From contig JAZHRO010000022.1 of NCBI GenBank assembly GCA_037157565.1, positions 3,162,001-3,226,000 on the forward strand: a stretch of DNA of 64,000 nucleotides, given 5' to 3'. Below, in pieces: positions 1 through 12,473 of the stretch (within the stretch, counting starts at the first letter, position 1; each line of letters starts with the position of its first letter). The notes under the pieces are model-generated. The model was not told the origin of the DNA. It ran no database searches and saw nothing but the letters and a program-made list of their open reading frames with translations. Source of the stretch: Thalassia testudinum (Eukaryota > Streptophyta > Magnoliopsida > Alismatales > Hydrocharitaceae). A program made the position numbers and the translations under genes.

Positions 1-1322
1 CTGATCCCAAGACCCAGTCATTCAACGAGAAAGTAACCAAAAGAGCAGTAAAATAAACCACATTCACCATGTATCTAACTAGCAGTAACAAAATACGGCA
101 GTAAAGAAAAGAACTACTACAATATACACCACCACAACAGTAAAGAAATAAACAGGTACATAAACATGATGCTTACAATAAAAGAGTACCGTGGTAACAG
201 AAAATACTCACTATAACAGAAGGAAAGGTACGGTGGATACTACACAAGTAAAACTACTATGCTCTACTAGGCCCAGCACCCTCTGCAGCCGCTGGCTCTG
301 GCTGCTCAACGCCTGGTCCTGAAAGGGTGACAAAAGTGACACGCCAGCGAAACACTGAGTAGAGTGGCAACCAAAAGCTAAGAAAAACAGTAAGGTAGAC
401 AGTAGCTGTTATATTTTTAATTTCTTTCTTTATTTTTCCATTTACTCATTATTGAATTATTCCTCAGATCTTTCTCTTGATCTCGAATGTTCCTCATGGA
501 AATGATCTTGATTGCAGTTTTTCCGAAAAGTAGAAGTAACACGTGGTGCTCTCCTGGCCGGAAGAGTCCCCCCCGTGGTGGTCCTACCCTCAGTCAACCA
601 CCCTAAGGTCACTGATAGACGTAACGGTGACTACGGCACGCGCGATAAATGCACGGGTAGCTACCCCGCACTGGCACGCGGTCAGTCGTTTCCGTTAACG
701 GGTGCGCCCCAAAGCACAGCACGGAACCAGTATAGGGCAGAGCCCTCTCAGTAACAGGGGTCCAGCCCCTCCACAGTAACCAAACAGGGGTCTTGCCCCT
801 TCACAGTCCGCGCACCCTCGCCTGACTACCCTGGTTTGCCCAGTGGGCCTAACAAGTCGGTGTATGAAGGCTAGCAGAACCCCGGGGCCCGTGGGGTGAC
901 TAGTGCTCTCCCTACACTAGTAACTCTCCTCGGTACGGTGTACACGAGGACCAAAAGTTGGTACAAAGTGGCCAGACCTAACCCAGGTCTCTGGGGCGGC
1001 TAGCTCCGCTCTGCACTAAATAGGGGGATAGTCGCTCTCCTTAGTACTCCGTACTCATGGGCCAGCTCACTTCCCCAATTCTATTCCATTCACTTCTCAG
1101 GAGCTCTACTCCTAATTCCCCGTAGGGTTCATGCTCATTTTTCTTTAACTCAGCCAATTTAGGTTTCATCATCTCAGCTTTATATTCATATAGCCCATGT
1201 TCTCAACAATAATTATCCATTCATAAACAGGCAACTGTTAACCCATTACAGGCAGTTATCGTTTTCCTTTCTACTTTTCCAAGACTTGAATATATATATA
1301 TATATTCAATCTAGTTTTCCAG

Positions 1323-1478
1323 TCCTAGGGTTCATGCCATATCCTAGGATCTATCATTCAATCTAGTTTTTCAGTCCTAGGATTCATGCAATACCCTAGG
1401 ATCTATCATTCAATATAACTTTTCAGTCCTAGGATTCATGCAATACCCTAGAATCTATTAATTATTTCACAAGTGCAT
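1323..1478. repeat. Three 52-bp tandem repeats with CCTAGG core inside the LTR
   Basis: TCCTAGG is followed by TTCATGC and a second CCTAG, and the block recurs at 1323, 1375 and 1427 (period 52). The same three-copy block, with periods of 50-52, is present in every related LTR (from 22997 in the left arm, for example), so it is a fixed property of the family. Confidence 0.8.
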
Positions 1479-2478
1479 AATTTTTTATAAATAATTAAAG
1501 GGGCCACTCTACCCGCAAAATCGGGAGTACTGGGGGCGTGATCGGCAAGCCCGCGCGCCTCCGCAACCCCCAGCTTCGCAACGGAACGGGGTCCTAACAC
1601 AAGTATCAATTACAAGGAGCTACTCAGAACAGGATACAATTACTGTAAATAGGTAGAGGAACTAAATCTGAGAAGAATGAAACTTGAAACGCGAAAAACT
1701 GACTTCGAACGGACCCTAAACGGGTCAAAAACAAGTCTTCCCAACATCAGACGTCTGGAACATCTTCCAGACGTCTTAAACGATGGCACCGGTCATACCT
1801 TGATCCTACGCGATCCTTCAGACGTCCAGAATCCCGCTGAACCGTCTGGACTTAGTTTCCAGACATCCGACTGTCACTCCGGATGTTTAAAGACCCTCTC
1901 TGTCGTCTGGTGCTGTGCCCAGACATCCGATCTGTGTGGGAGGGTGTGCCCTTATGCCTTCCCGAACGAGACCTACACACAAATGCAACCGTCCTCAACA
2001 CGAAACGAAGCAGAACCCTTCGACGGAACGGCTGCATGGCCGTACACGCGAAAGAAGGGAAGGAAAAATATCGTACCTTTCAGATGTCTGGACCTTCCCC
2101 CAGACGTCTCCTGCGTCGTCTGGACGTATGTCTAGACGTCTGATTCTGGAAAATTTTCCCAGAATCAGGACCTCCTCGCCCTCCGCCTGCAGCGCATGGA
2201 CGTGCCGCGCCGCGCTCGCCTGCTACCTGAGTTGCAGCAGCTCCTCCCCAACACCACGCTCCCGCTACGCACCCACCGGCCGGCCCTGGCTGCTCCGGCG
2301 AGCTCGCAACCTCGTGATCTAGCTCTCTCCCTCTCGCAGCAACCCCTCCTCCCCACGCACTCACAGCAGCAGCTGCTGCTGCCCTCACCCGCTCACTCTC
2401 TCGCTAACAGGAAGAAGAAGAAGAAGAAGGCAGTGGAGTGAGGGTGAGGGAGAGGAGAGGAGGGTATTTGAAGGCTGC

Positions 2479-2484
<6 letters not shown>

Positions 2485-2516
<32 letters not shown>
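2485..2516. repeat. (GA)16 microsatellite
   Basis: Uninterrupted GA dinucleotides within the GC-rich part of the LTR. The other LTR copies have no such expansion. Confidence 0.95.
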
Positions 2517-2520
<4 letters not shown>

Positions 2521-2716
2521 TGGCTACACCTGCAGGGAGGAAGGAAAGAGAAGAAAGGAGGGCGGTGGTTCAGTCTGCGCGTGCATGCACGCAAACGCGA
2601 ACCCGTACGTTGAAAAATTAAATTCCAGACGTCTGGAAAGGCTTCCAGACGTCTGACCAAACGTCTAGACCAATTCCCAGACGTCTTAAACAACGTTCGA
2701 TGCCTGGGTTATAACA

Positions 2717-3649
2717 GGCGCCACTCTTGGTTGCCAAATTTAGCAACCAAGAGCCATTCAATTCTTAGATCCACTTTTTATGGATCTAAGAACTACCTCT
2801 CTCTCACCATGGCCGGCCACTTATGGGGCTCTCTCTAGAGAGTTCCACACTTCTCTAGAGAGACTCCCTTAGGTCATTTGCACCCATCCCATTCTTGGCA
2901 CTCATTCACACTTAGGTTAGCTACCTTCATCTCCATTCCACCTTCACGAGTTGTGCACCATGTCTGCCACCATCTCCATGCCAGGATGCTGGATCACTTC
3001 TCCAACCTCTCTCAAAGGGCCAACCTAAGCACCATTAGCTGCCTCTCCTCCTCTCAACCATTCAAAGGCCATCGGAGACCACCTCCGAATGCCCTTCTTT
3101 TCTGCTAAATTAGTAGCTAGCTCTTCATATTTATATGCTTTCATTTACTGCTTAGTAGTTAGCTCTTATTCTCCCCCAATGATGCATGCAAAATCCTCCC
3201 ATAGATTCCTATATGCAATCATTTTCTGTTAGCTAGATTTATAATTTCAAGCTTTCCTTTATAAGCTTTCCTCTACATTCCATGTTGCAAACACCTTCCT
3301 GAATGAATGAATGAATGAAAGATATATTTTTTTATATATATCTCTGTGTTGAGAATCACCATGAGCTTATTGATTGTAATATATTTTGTGTGATTAAAGT
3401 TGCTTGCTTTTAATTCCTGATATTCTTGCAACTAAGCATGTCGTGCTTAAATACGTAATAACCATAAACCGCCATATGATTTTAAGCAAGTAGAGCAAAA
3501 AAGATCGATTTCAGATTTGCATAAGCGCCTCCCAAAGACGAACAACCGAGACTCAAGTCTCGTTATCTTTACAAAATCATTTTTGACGAACGTTTTAGCG
3601 CGACTATATTACGATTTTCGATGACTTTAAAATGCATGAAAAATGGCCT
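2717..3649. other. Unclassified intergenic stretch with clustered hairpins
   Basis: No convincing gene. Two perfect hairpins follow the LTR end: 2724-2734 with 2743-2753 (11-bp stem), and 2762-2773 with 2781-2792 (12-bp stem). CTCTCTAGAGAG-type palindromes follow at about 2830-2860. A (GAAT) microsatellite lies at 3301-3319. A 76-codon frame at 2878-3108 has no recognisable domain. Confidence 0.6.
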
Positions 3650-5502
3650 CTATCACAGTCCAGCTGGACCATCCTGCCTGGTCTGGTTTAGGTGAACCAG
3701 GAAGTGTGATTGGGCTGGTTCAGGGTTCAAATGAGGTCGATTTTTCATAAACAAAGTACCGTTGGTTTTCTGTCGGATTTTCCATTGTGATGGAGCTTTG
3801 TTCCAATTGTTTTGAGTGCATTCCTGTCATGTGAGATGGTAGAAATGTGTGGTTTGACCGTTCGTGTTAAATAGGTTATCCATTCGTGGTGTGCACGGGA
3901 CCTGCAGAGGCTGCGAGGTCTGCTATTTGTGACCCCACATCTCCCAGTTACCCTGGTAGAGTGGTTTTGCTATGCCTTGTGAATTACAAAATTAAAGTGC
4001 ATGTTACATTAGAACTATTGATTGAACCCTTATGATGTGAAAGGAACCCTAGGGTTGAGATAGAGGATATACAATATTTGAATGCTTAATCTGTTGTGAT
4101 ATTTCCTGAATGTGGTAAATCATGAGCTGCCTGTTTATAATTATTGAACCATGACTTGAATTGAAATACATGTTGTATCCTGTATAATTTGATTGATGAG
4201 ATAATTGCCGGATTGTGAAACCATGAGCTACCTGCCATGCGTTAATGAATCATGACATGAATAGAAAATCATGACATGAATAGAGTTATATGTGCTATGG
4301 AAACAAGGAAATCCATGCATGAACCCTACGAGGAATTTGAAAGGAAACTGAAATCGTGTTGTGGAAAATTGGGGGAATGATGGAACATGTTGCCTATGGA
4401 TGACTATTCGGACTTGGTTAAAGAAAGTGAGCTGGCCTTTGTGTACACGGTACCGAGAAAAGCAATTGTTCCTTAGGGTGGAAATGAGCTGGCCATCGTG
4501 TACGTGGTATCGAGGAAAGCTACTTTTTCTTTTGTGTTGGGGGGAGCTAGCTGCCCCATGGAACTAAGGGTTAAGACTGGCCCCCCTACACCGACTCCTG
4601 TTGAGGCCCACTGGGCAAACCGAAATAATCCGGCGAGGGTACGCAGACTATTGAGGGGTAAGATCCCTGTTTTGCTCTGTGCTGTATGTTTGGGCGTACC
4701 CGCTAGCGGAAACGACTAACCATATGCCAGTGCGAGGTAGCTACCCGTAAGTTTATCGCGCGTGCCGTAGTCACCGCTACGTCGCGACCGTGACCTCGAG
4801 GTGAAAGACCGAGTGTAGGACTACCATGGGGTGCTCTCCCGACCATGAGAGTGCCACGTGTACATCCTACATCATAGGAAAAATTGCAATCAAGATCGTT
4901 CCCTTAGGAAACAATATGATTAAGAGACACTGTGGATCTTTGTTAGAGAACTGACTCATGAACACTTAGTAGTTAAATTAACCGTATGATTGGATAATTG
5001 GATAAATGCATGCATAAAACTACTATTTTTTACTGTCTTTAAATGCTATAACTGCTTTAAATATACCACTCTATTCAGTGTTAGCTGACCACCATCATAT
5101 ATAACCATGTACAGGTTAGGGAGTCGAGCAGCCAACACCACCGGCTGCAGAGAGTGTTGGGCTCAGTCAAGCCTAGCTATAGTTCTACTTGTTCCTTTCC
5201 GTTTCCGCTACTTTTGTTGTTAATGAGTACTTCTGTTTTATGTTGAGAACTATTATCGTTATGCCTTCTTACCTTAGTTGTGATGGCTAGTGACTATGTT
5301 TTCTGCCTATGGCATGGTATCATTCTGGAATCTAATTTATATTTCTGCTGTTAGCTTTATTTAAATTGCTTAGCTACTTGCATGCGTGGTTTGTGGTTGT
5401 TTCGTACATTTGGGATAGTCTCTTGTTGAACGATTAAGTCTTGGGGTTAGTCGAAGCAAGCCGTACCCGAGTTCCTAAAGGGGCTAGATTCGGGTTGTAA
5501 CA
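3650..5502 (+). mobile_element. Old diverged Tekay-type LTR, opposite orientation
   Basis: From about 3800 the order of motifs follows the right-arm LTR (41269-43923): a GGTAGAGTGG block (3956), repeated CATGA..TTGAA blocks, paired GAGCTGGCC..GTAC blocks (4430-4560), GTGCCGTAGTCACCG (4762), ATTGCAATCAAGATCGTTCCC (4883), and a terminal CGGGTTGTAACA at 5502. The 5' boundary is unclear because the U3 part has diverged; CAGACGTCTG arrays are absent and CTGG-rich dyads occupy 3655-3725 instead. No PBS or coding region follows 5502, so it is a solo or truncated LTR. Confidence 0.7.
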
Positions 5503-7932
5503 TAGCATTATTGAATTATTTGTTATCATCAAAACAACAATTAAGATGCTTAACGACATATGCACCTTTACTAGCCTCATCAAGATGGAATTTTTGCTTG
5601 GCTGGGTTTTGGCTTGTTAGGCTCAATAGATAGCTCTACATATAATAATTATGAAGATGAATTTGTTGATCCCATTTCGATCATAGCAAGTTGGAGCATT
5701 CACTTTGAGCAAGGAATCTAGTTATTTGATCATTGTTCAACTTGAAAATGGATAGAGGGTGATGCTTCTTTCTTATGCTATATATTAGGATTTTGCTACC
5801 TCTTTTGTGCTCCATAAGTTTGATTAGTTTGCAAAAGATCTAAAATACATGTTTATGACAAATCTTAAATATGTTAATTTCAACATGCATGATACCATTT
5901 CTAGCATTCTAAATGAGGTTTGGGATATTCAGTTATAGCAAGTGCAAGATGCAAGCATCCTTTTAAGCATCTAAAACTTTATGCGAATGTTGAGTGCATC
6001 TTGCTTCACATTCTATAATAGCTTTGTAAACATTTGGTAAGTTGAGAAAATGCTGGAATGAATTGAAAAAATGTTTAGGATTCAAATCTTAACACTCACT
6101 ACTAAAAAAGGTAGACTTTGCGATGGTTTTGTTGCAATGATTTTGAAATCGTCACCTATAGTCACTATCAACAATGGTTTTTTATTACATAGCAATCATA
6201 AGCTTTAAAATATCTGAATTAGGCTAAAAATCTAGCTTGCATTGTAAATAGGCTATACATTTCATGCATTGCATGCATTCACATTTTTTGTACATATATA
6301 GCATAGTTTCCTTGTTTTATGAGCCTGAGATTGATGATTGTATTTCTTGTATGCAAGCCTATAGTAGAGGAGTTGGAGTCATGCTTACACGCATATGTGA
6401 GAAAGACCCGTAACGAAATCATCACAAGCTTCCCACAATAAGTAGAAAAGGAGACAAAGCCATGCAAGCACGTACATCTGGCCCATGCATAGAACCACAC
6501 AGTTACCGGTCTAACTGCCACACAAACCCAACCTAGGCACCTTGACCTTAACTAAGATAAGCCCTACATTTTGTGCAACTAAACTTCGACATGACACTGC
6601 ACACATGACGCCACCTCACCACATTCCTACATGTGGCGCCACTTCACTTGACACGTCACCTTTCACATCATCACATGGCCTAGAAGCTTCCTAAATCTAC
6701 TCCAACAACTAATAGCTATCTTGTGCTTCCTTCACGGTGGAAATGATTTATTCTAAGATAGAGAGTGAAATTTCCAATTTTATTGCTTTAGACAAGAAAC
6801 CAACTCCCTTGTTTCAATTAACAAATGTTACCTACGATCGAGCATCAAAGAATGATAAATATCTCTATTTTCCATAGATACTTATACTCATTCACATAAA
6901 ATGATAGTTAAGAGACATATCTTTTGCTCAGGTTTAGGTTGTCCAAGATGCCTATGGTATGATGGGTAGTAAGGACTCTATCGAAGCTTTTCCAAATCAT
7001 TTCGAGAAGTGTTACATTAACTTTGCTACTTTGTTAGTATTTTCTTCCTATACTTACATATAATTGATACCCATGTCAAGTATTGTATCAAGTGATCCTA
7101 ATTTATTATTATATTACCTAATTCATATTTTGCTATTGTGTGATGTTAAAAATTAATGTTCTTAATTAATATTTAGATGCATTGAGCCAATTGATTTTAT
7201 TTTCTTGAGAATTGAGTGAATTGTTTTCCTTTATCTCTTGGATTTCTTTTCAAAAAATAAAAAAAAAAAAGTCAATCGCTTTTTCGCCGCAATGAAGCAC
7301 GGAAACTTTTTCACTGGAACGAGGCCCCACTCAAGTGACTTCTCTCCCCCACTCCGAGATTGTATGTGGTCACAAGTGTTGTAGCCATCAATTAGAATTT
7401 TGGATTCGCCACGGATAATCTAAAACAAATTAAGCGCAATGTTGGGTGCTGATTTCGGATCTCATCTTACCCTACTCAAAATCTCCCCCTCTTCTATTTT
7501 TCACAACCCTCTTCCCTAGGTTTTGCTGCCTTAGGTGATACCTTACATGCTAGAGTGGCAACGAATTATCAAATTAGATGGAAGATTATATATTTTAGGA
7601 AAATTTTGTTGGATTTGTGCTCCAACAAATGACTTTTTTATTATAATTTTAACAATAAAATAAAGTATTTTAGGATTGTCTTTCTCCTTACTACTTTTTA
7701 ATCGACCTCTTCGCACTCAGTGTCATTTTTTATCTAATCATTTTAATAATATTTGATAATTATGTGAAGTATATAATATGAATAAAATTACAATATGGGT
7801 TAACATAAAGTAAAAATTCTAGGAAATTCTAGGTTGTGATGGGACCACTGTTTGATGAAGCATAAAATTTAGCGGAAGTCTTCTTTTAATTATATACTAG
7901 TATATATTTATCTACATATACGTGAATACATG

Positions 7933-8014
<82 letters not shown>

Positions 8015-8030
8015 TTTCAATTTTGAAGAT
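5503..8030. other. AT-rich intergenic DNA, no gene recognised
   Basis: No reading frame with a recognisable domain. An A tract follows 7255, and the CA/TA microsatellite lies at the right end. A CACTACTAAAAAAGG string at 6107 resembles a CACTA terminus but has no partner (listed under rejected). Confidence 0.6.
7932..8012. repeat. Compound microsatellite (CA)11(TA)28
   Basis: CA dinucleotides run 7933-7954 and TA dinucleotides 7955-8010, without interruption. It lies just upstream of duplication unit A. Confidence 0.97.
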
Positions 8031-8632
8031 ATTTTAAATATTTCATGCTTAGTGTGACCTTTGATAAGGCTACTGCCGGGATATATAATTTAAGGTAGTA
8101 AAACAAGAAAATCATTGATTTTAATTTAAGGAAATCAAGCAATCCTAAAATTTTTTCTTTATTGGTTACGTTATTACCGAGGATCATGAATTTTCAAAAA
8201 ACTTTATAATAAAATTTCCATAAAGGTGATAATCCTACCTTTGTAAATACAAAAATTGATATTTTACGTAATATATACAAAATTTCTAGCATGTTCCATT
8301 TGAAAAACACTTTTAGTATATTTTTTTCCATCCGTTCAATTGTTCCTACGGCTAACAAGTGCAGATTAATCCTTTTCGAAAAAAGGAAAGTGCAGGTTAA
8401 TTCATTAGTTCATGTCTAAAGGTAGGTTCACCCTCCCCTCCATCTAACACGTGTCCAAATGGGAATTTTGATGGTGCAGTCGTAATACAAATTAAAAAAA
8501 ATTATGTTTACAAAACATATGTTCTAATATTACTTCATCTGATCTCCCTACATAAAGAGGGTGGTTTGTTGGTTTGACATGCCATTATCATTGATGTTGT
8601 CTCTTTCTCATCTTTGCCCAGTTGCAAAGTGT

Positions 8633-8772
8633 GGGACCAATATGGTAGTAGTGAACTATGACGATGGCATCAATGGTCCTCTCTTTAAATTTTAAATTTT
8701 TTGGGACCAATATGCTAGTAGTGGGCTATAACGATGGCATCAATGGTCCTCTTTTTAAATTTTAAATTTTTT
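8633..8772. repeat. 70-bp direct duplication private to unit A
   Basis: GGGACCAATATG begins at 8633 and again at 8703, followed in both by the GATGGCATCAATGGTCCTC block and AT-rich spacer. Units B (10820s) and D (49020s) have a single copy, so the duplication arose after the units separated. Confidence 0.9.
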
Positions 8773-9396
8773 TAAAGTTCTTCTAAATTGACACTCACAT
8801 AATTTAATAATTTAATTACTTATTCTCAAAAAAATAAATTACATAAATATGTTTTACTAGATATAAAGCTATCTAAGGACCTAATTATGTAGTAACATAT
8901 AAATGAAAAAATACTCCATTTATTATCATATTTCTTTCCCTCGTACGTCTTGACATCTAAGATAAATTTGAATTCCACCGAACTATGGAAAAAAAAAGAA
9001 AGTAAATGCATCTTTGCAAACTTTCGAAGGGCAAAAACATGTACTTAGGTAATATATATTAGATATAAGTTATTATTCTTATGGCACTATAATGTTTATT
9101 TCCCCCCACATTTTCATGACTTTGCAATAACATATAGAAATACAATGTTACATGGCACAAGCTTTTACAAAATACAACTGTTTATTTTATTTATCATAAT
9201 AATTTTGATGCAGATATTCCACGAGTTGAAAGACAAATGTTTTATCTATTTATTGATGCAACAAATACTTTATTTATTGCTCGTACATCATACACCGACC
9301 TGCGGAACAAGAGATAACATGCGGCACATACATGCATATGTATGCATCTTTATTTAATTATACCAAAGTAGAGTAAATAGATCATCTTGCGATCGG

Positions 9397-10178
9397 TTAT
9401 GATATGCAGCAGCACCACCTGGTCTTCACAATCCAACCGCATGAGTGGAATTTGAGATCATGTTTCTTACAGAAGCGTTCGCATGGTGGCTTGCAGGACT
9501 CGTGGCTGTCGTGCCCAAAAGCTCCACGGAAGCATCGACGCCGCCCATCCTTTGCCACTAATTCTGCATCCATCGGTATATAACACATAACAAAACTAAA
9601 AAAAAAATGTAAAAAATCGAAATTTGTGCTATTCAAGTACGTAAAAGTTGAAAATCGGATGATCTGATAAATTCACGTGCCACGCTTAAAGCATTTTCGG
9701 AATTAAAGACTCCTTTTTCTCTTTCGACGGGTCTCCTTACCTCAAGTAATCATTTGATTCAAGAACGTGTCATATGAAAAGTACGAAAAATCAGTATCTT
9801 TTACGAAAAAAATTCATTTTTTTAACAAGTAGTATGGAATTTTAAGCACACTCGTTGTCGGGTAATGGATCAAAGTTAATGATTGGATCTCGATTCTAAA
9901 ATCCTCTGAAAAGGAACTCACATGGAGATACGATTGGATGGTCATTGGTACAAAATTTGTGCCTCCTTCCATTATCTCTTTTGATATACATACTTATTTG
10001 TATACACATATATGTGTTACGTTATATGAGGTTAAATATTTTCAATAATTGTGAACTTAAAATGAATGAAGTATTTACTTGCAACACCTTTGGGAGGATC
10101 AGCAAGGGAGTTGGCCAATTATACAATCATGATAAAAGCAAGGAGGACGATTGTGGTGGTCTTAGAATAACTTACCAT
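9397..10178 (-). pseudogene. Defensin-like cysteine-rich secreted peptide, nonsense in signal peptide (unit A)
   Basis: Two exons inferred by alignment with the paralogues at 11532-12376 and 49717-50759. Exon 1 is 10178-10079. It starts at the second ATG of the paralogues (the first is changed to GTA), encodes a hydrophobic signal peptide, and ends before a GTAAATAC donor. Exon 2 is 9563-9397, after a GATGCAG acceptor, in the same phase (1). Exon 1 carries a 6-nt deletion and an in-frame TAA between the hydrophobic core and LANS, which would stop translation inside the signal peptide. Exon 2 is open to its stop and encodes eight cysteines (one, then C-X3-C-X3-C, one after FHS, then CCC), two more than the paralogues. 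The CX3C plus CXC arrangement suggests the cysteine-stabilised alpha-beta fold of plant defensin-like peptides, but the family is inferred. An unseen alternative first exon cannot be excluded. Confidence 0.7.
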
Positions 10179-10230
10179 TTTTACATTATTCTCGCGATTA
10201 GATCGTATTTTAATAAATATCTTGTTGTAA

Positions 10231-10582
10231 TATAGATGAACTCTCCGTAAAAATAAATAAAAATTTATAACTCGAAATTTAAAATATCCCGAGGTCGAAC
10301 TCAAGGAACATACTTTGATTCTAGAAGCATATAAATTTACAATTCAATATACTATTTTTACAAAAATTAAACAGAGAGAATGAACAAAAAAAATCATTTT
10401 CTTCTTTTCTTTCTTTCTTCTCTTTTTCTCTCTTCCTTCTCTTCTTTCTCTGCCTTTCCTTTCTCGGATGTCTGATTCTTTGAATCAGATGCCTTATCAG
10501 CCCCTTTGCTACAGTGCATCGCAGCTTCTTCTTACACTGTGCCTTCTCCTTCTTCAGTTGGCTTCTCTCCCCTCCATTATGA
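10231..10582. repeat. Short copy of repeat family R1 between units A and B
   Basis: Shares ordered motifs with the insertion at 25744-26800: CCCGAGGTCGAACTCA, TTTTTACAAAAAT, a long CT-rich tract, a dyad TCTGATT..AATCAGA, and GCTACAGTGC. No coding region. The family is not recognised. The boundaries are set by the ends of the flanking duplication units. Confidence 0.6.
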
Positions 10583-11531
10583 GGTTAATTCATTAGTTCA
10601 TGTCTAAAGGTAGGTTCACCCTCCCCTCCATCTAACACGTGTCCAAATGGGAATTTTGATGGTGCAGTCGTAATACAAATTAAAAAAAATTATGTTTACA
10701 AAACATATGTTCTAATATTACTTCATCTGATCTCCCTACATAAAGAGGGTGGTTTGTTGGTTTGACATGCCATTATCATTGATGTTGTCTCTCTCTCACC
10801 TTTGCCCAGTTGAGAAGTGTGAGACCAATATACTAGTAGTGAGCTATAACGATGGCATCAATGGTCCTCTATTTAAATTTTAAATTCTTTTAAAGTTCAC
10901 TCACGTAATCTAATAATTTAATTACTTATTCACAAAAAAATAAATTGCTGAAATATGTTTTACGAGATATAAAGCTATATAAGGACCTAGTTATGGAGTA
11001 CCACATAAATAGAAAGATACTCCAATTTTTGACATATCTCTCCCTCTCACATGTCTTAACATTTAAGATAAATTTGCATTTCATCAAACTATGGAAGAAA
11101 AAAAAAAGTAATTCTCACAATCAGTAATGCATCTTTGATGATAATGATATAAGAAATCAGATTTGTAAACTTCTGAAGGGCAAAAACATATACTTAGGTA
11201 ATATATATTAGATATAAGTTACCATCCGTATGATACCATAATATTTATTTCGCCCACACATTCATCACTTTGCCATAGCATGTAGATCGAAACACGGTGT
11301 TGCAGGATACAAGCTTTTACAATATACAACTATTTATTTTATTTATCATAATATTTTGATGCAGATATTCCACCAGTTGAAAGACAAATACTTTATTTAT
11401 TTATTGATGCAACAAATACCTTATTTATTACTCGTACATCGTACATCGATCTGCCGAACAAGAGATAACATGCGGCAAATACATGCATATATATGCATCT
11501 TTATTTAATTATATCAACAAGAGTAAATAGA

Positions 11532-12376
11532 TCATGTTGCTTTCCCTTTAATGCAGCAGCAGACCAACCATGGCGGGACCACATAGTGTGAGTGGTATGT
11601 GAGACCGAACAGGTGACATAACGCTACGCATATGTCCTTGTCTGATTGCCTGTCGTACCTAATACGTCGACGGAAGCATCGTCTATCCTCTCCCACTAAT
11701 TCTGCGTGCATCGGTATATAATATATAACAACTAAAAAAAAATGAAAAAATCGAAATCTGTGCCCTTCAAGTACGTAGAAGTTTGAAAAACGGATGATTT
11801 GATAAATTCACGTGCCACGTTACAAAGCATTTTCGGAATTAAGTACTCATTTTTCTCTTTCGACAGGTCTCCTTCCCTCGAGCAACCATATGATTCAAGA
11901 ACGTGTTATAAGAAAAGTACGAAAAATCAGTTTCTCTTGTGGAAAAAATTCACTTTTTTAAGTAGTATGAAAATTTTAACATGGAATTTTAAGCACATCT
12001 ATCAGGAGATGGTTCAAAGTTAATGATCGGATTTAGATTCTAAAACCCACTAAAAAAAGGAATTCACATGGGAGATACAATTGGATGGTCATTATCACAA
12101 GTTTTTTTTTTTTGTTTACTTCCATTATCTCTCTTGATCTTCATGCTTATATGTATACATTATATTATCTTGGTTATGTATGCACATGTATATTCTACAT
12201 CATATGAGCTTAGAGGGCTAAACATTTTCAATAATTATGAACTTAAAAAGAACTAAGTATTTACTTGCAATACTTGCAGGAGGATCATCGAGGGAGTTGA
12301 CTAGTTTAGAGGATGCCATCATGATAAGAGCGAGGAGGACAATCATAGTGATCTTAGAACCTCTTGCCATCTTCAT
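11532..12376 (-). CDS. Defensin-like cysteine-rich secreted peptide, intact two-exon gene (unit B)
   Basis: Exon 1 is 12376-12265 and exon 2 is 11701-11532, giving a predicted 93-residue precursor. Exon 1 begins MKMARGSK and encodes a signal peptide with a core of about 15 hydrophobic residues, then an acidic DDPP segment. The splice donor is GCAA|GTAAATAC and the acceptor GCACGCAG|AA; the phase (1) agrees. Exon 2 encodes RRCFRRR, then ICVALC (C-X3-C), then PPWLVCCCIKG, with six cysteines in all. The position that holds a cysteine in the unit A paralogue (after HS) is a histidine here. The product is predicted to be secreted; antimicrobial or signalling roles are known for such peptides, but none is shown here. 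A TATA box lies 90 bp upstream of the ATG. Both splice sites and all of exon 2 are conserved in the unit D paralogue, which supports the model. Confidence is limited because there is no transcript evidence. Confidence 0.72.
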
Positions 12377-12465
12377 ACTACTAAACTCGTGATATCGTGA
12401 ATGTATCTCTATGCTTCCTTTGGTTGAAGCTTCACAATTTGAGGTGTACCAAGAATCGTTTACTC

Positions 12466-12473
12466 TATTTATA
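12466..12473 (-). promoter_or_regulatory. TATA box of the unit B peptide gene
   Basis: TATAAATA followed by GAG on the minus strand, 90 bp upstream of the start codon at 12376. The homologous site in unit D reads TACAAATA (50849-50856). Confidence 0.65.

Larger units (their letters stand above)
1..2716 (-). mobile_element. Partial LTR of the Tekay-family Ty3/gypsy element (left end beyond window)
   Basis: The sequence aligns through its length, with much divergence, to the LTRs at 21646, 54079 and 61079. It enters about 55 bases inside the LTR and ends near 2716 in a ...TTATAACA terminus. Shared landmarks are the block around 530-1040, the CCTAGG repeats (1323-1478), and the GACGTC dyads at about 1740-1870 and 2100-2150 and again at about 2620-2690. 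By comparison with the coding direction of the other copies, the sense strand is minus. It is the most diverged of the long copies, so probably older. No internal region follows at 2717, so it is a solo LTR or the 5' LTR remnant of a deleted element. Short reading frames here are low-complexity by-products of GC-rich DNA. Confidence 0.8.
8031..10230. repeat. Segmental duplication unit A of the defensin-like cluster
   Basis: Collinear with unit D from 48391 (ATTTTAAATATTTCATGC start) and with unit B from 8394/10583. Shared landmarks are the block near 8400 (TTCATTAGTTCATGTCTAAAGG), the GACGATGGCATCAATGGTCC block, the exon 2 region and the intron. The unit carries one minus-strand peptide gene. 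Homology to units B and D fades upstream of exon 1 at about 10180. Confidence 0.85.

Noticed and set aside
2878..3108. 76-codon plus-strand frame after the first LTR
   Set aside because: Histidine/serine-rich, no recognisable domain or signal, single short frame in repeat-flanked DNA.
6107..6180. CACTACTAAAAAAGG with GCGATGG-like repeats, resembling a CACTA transposon end
   Set aside because: No second terminus, weak match to the usual CACTACTAGAAAAA, and few subterminal repeats. Not enough to call an element.
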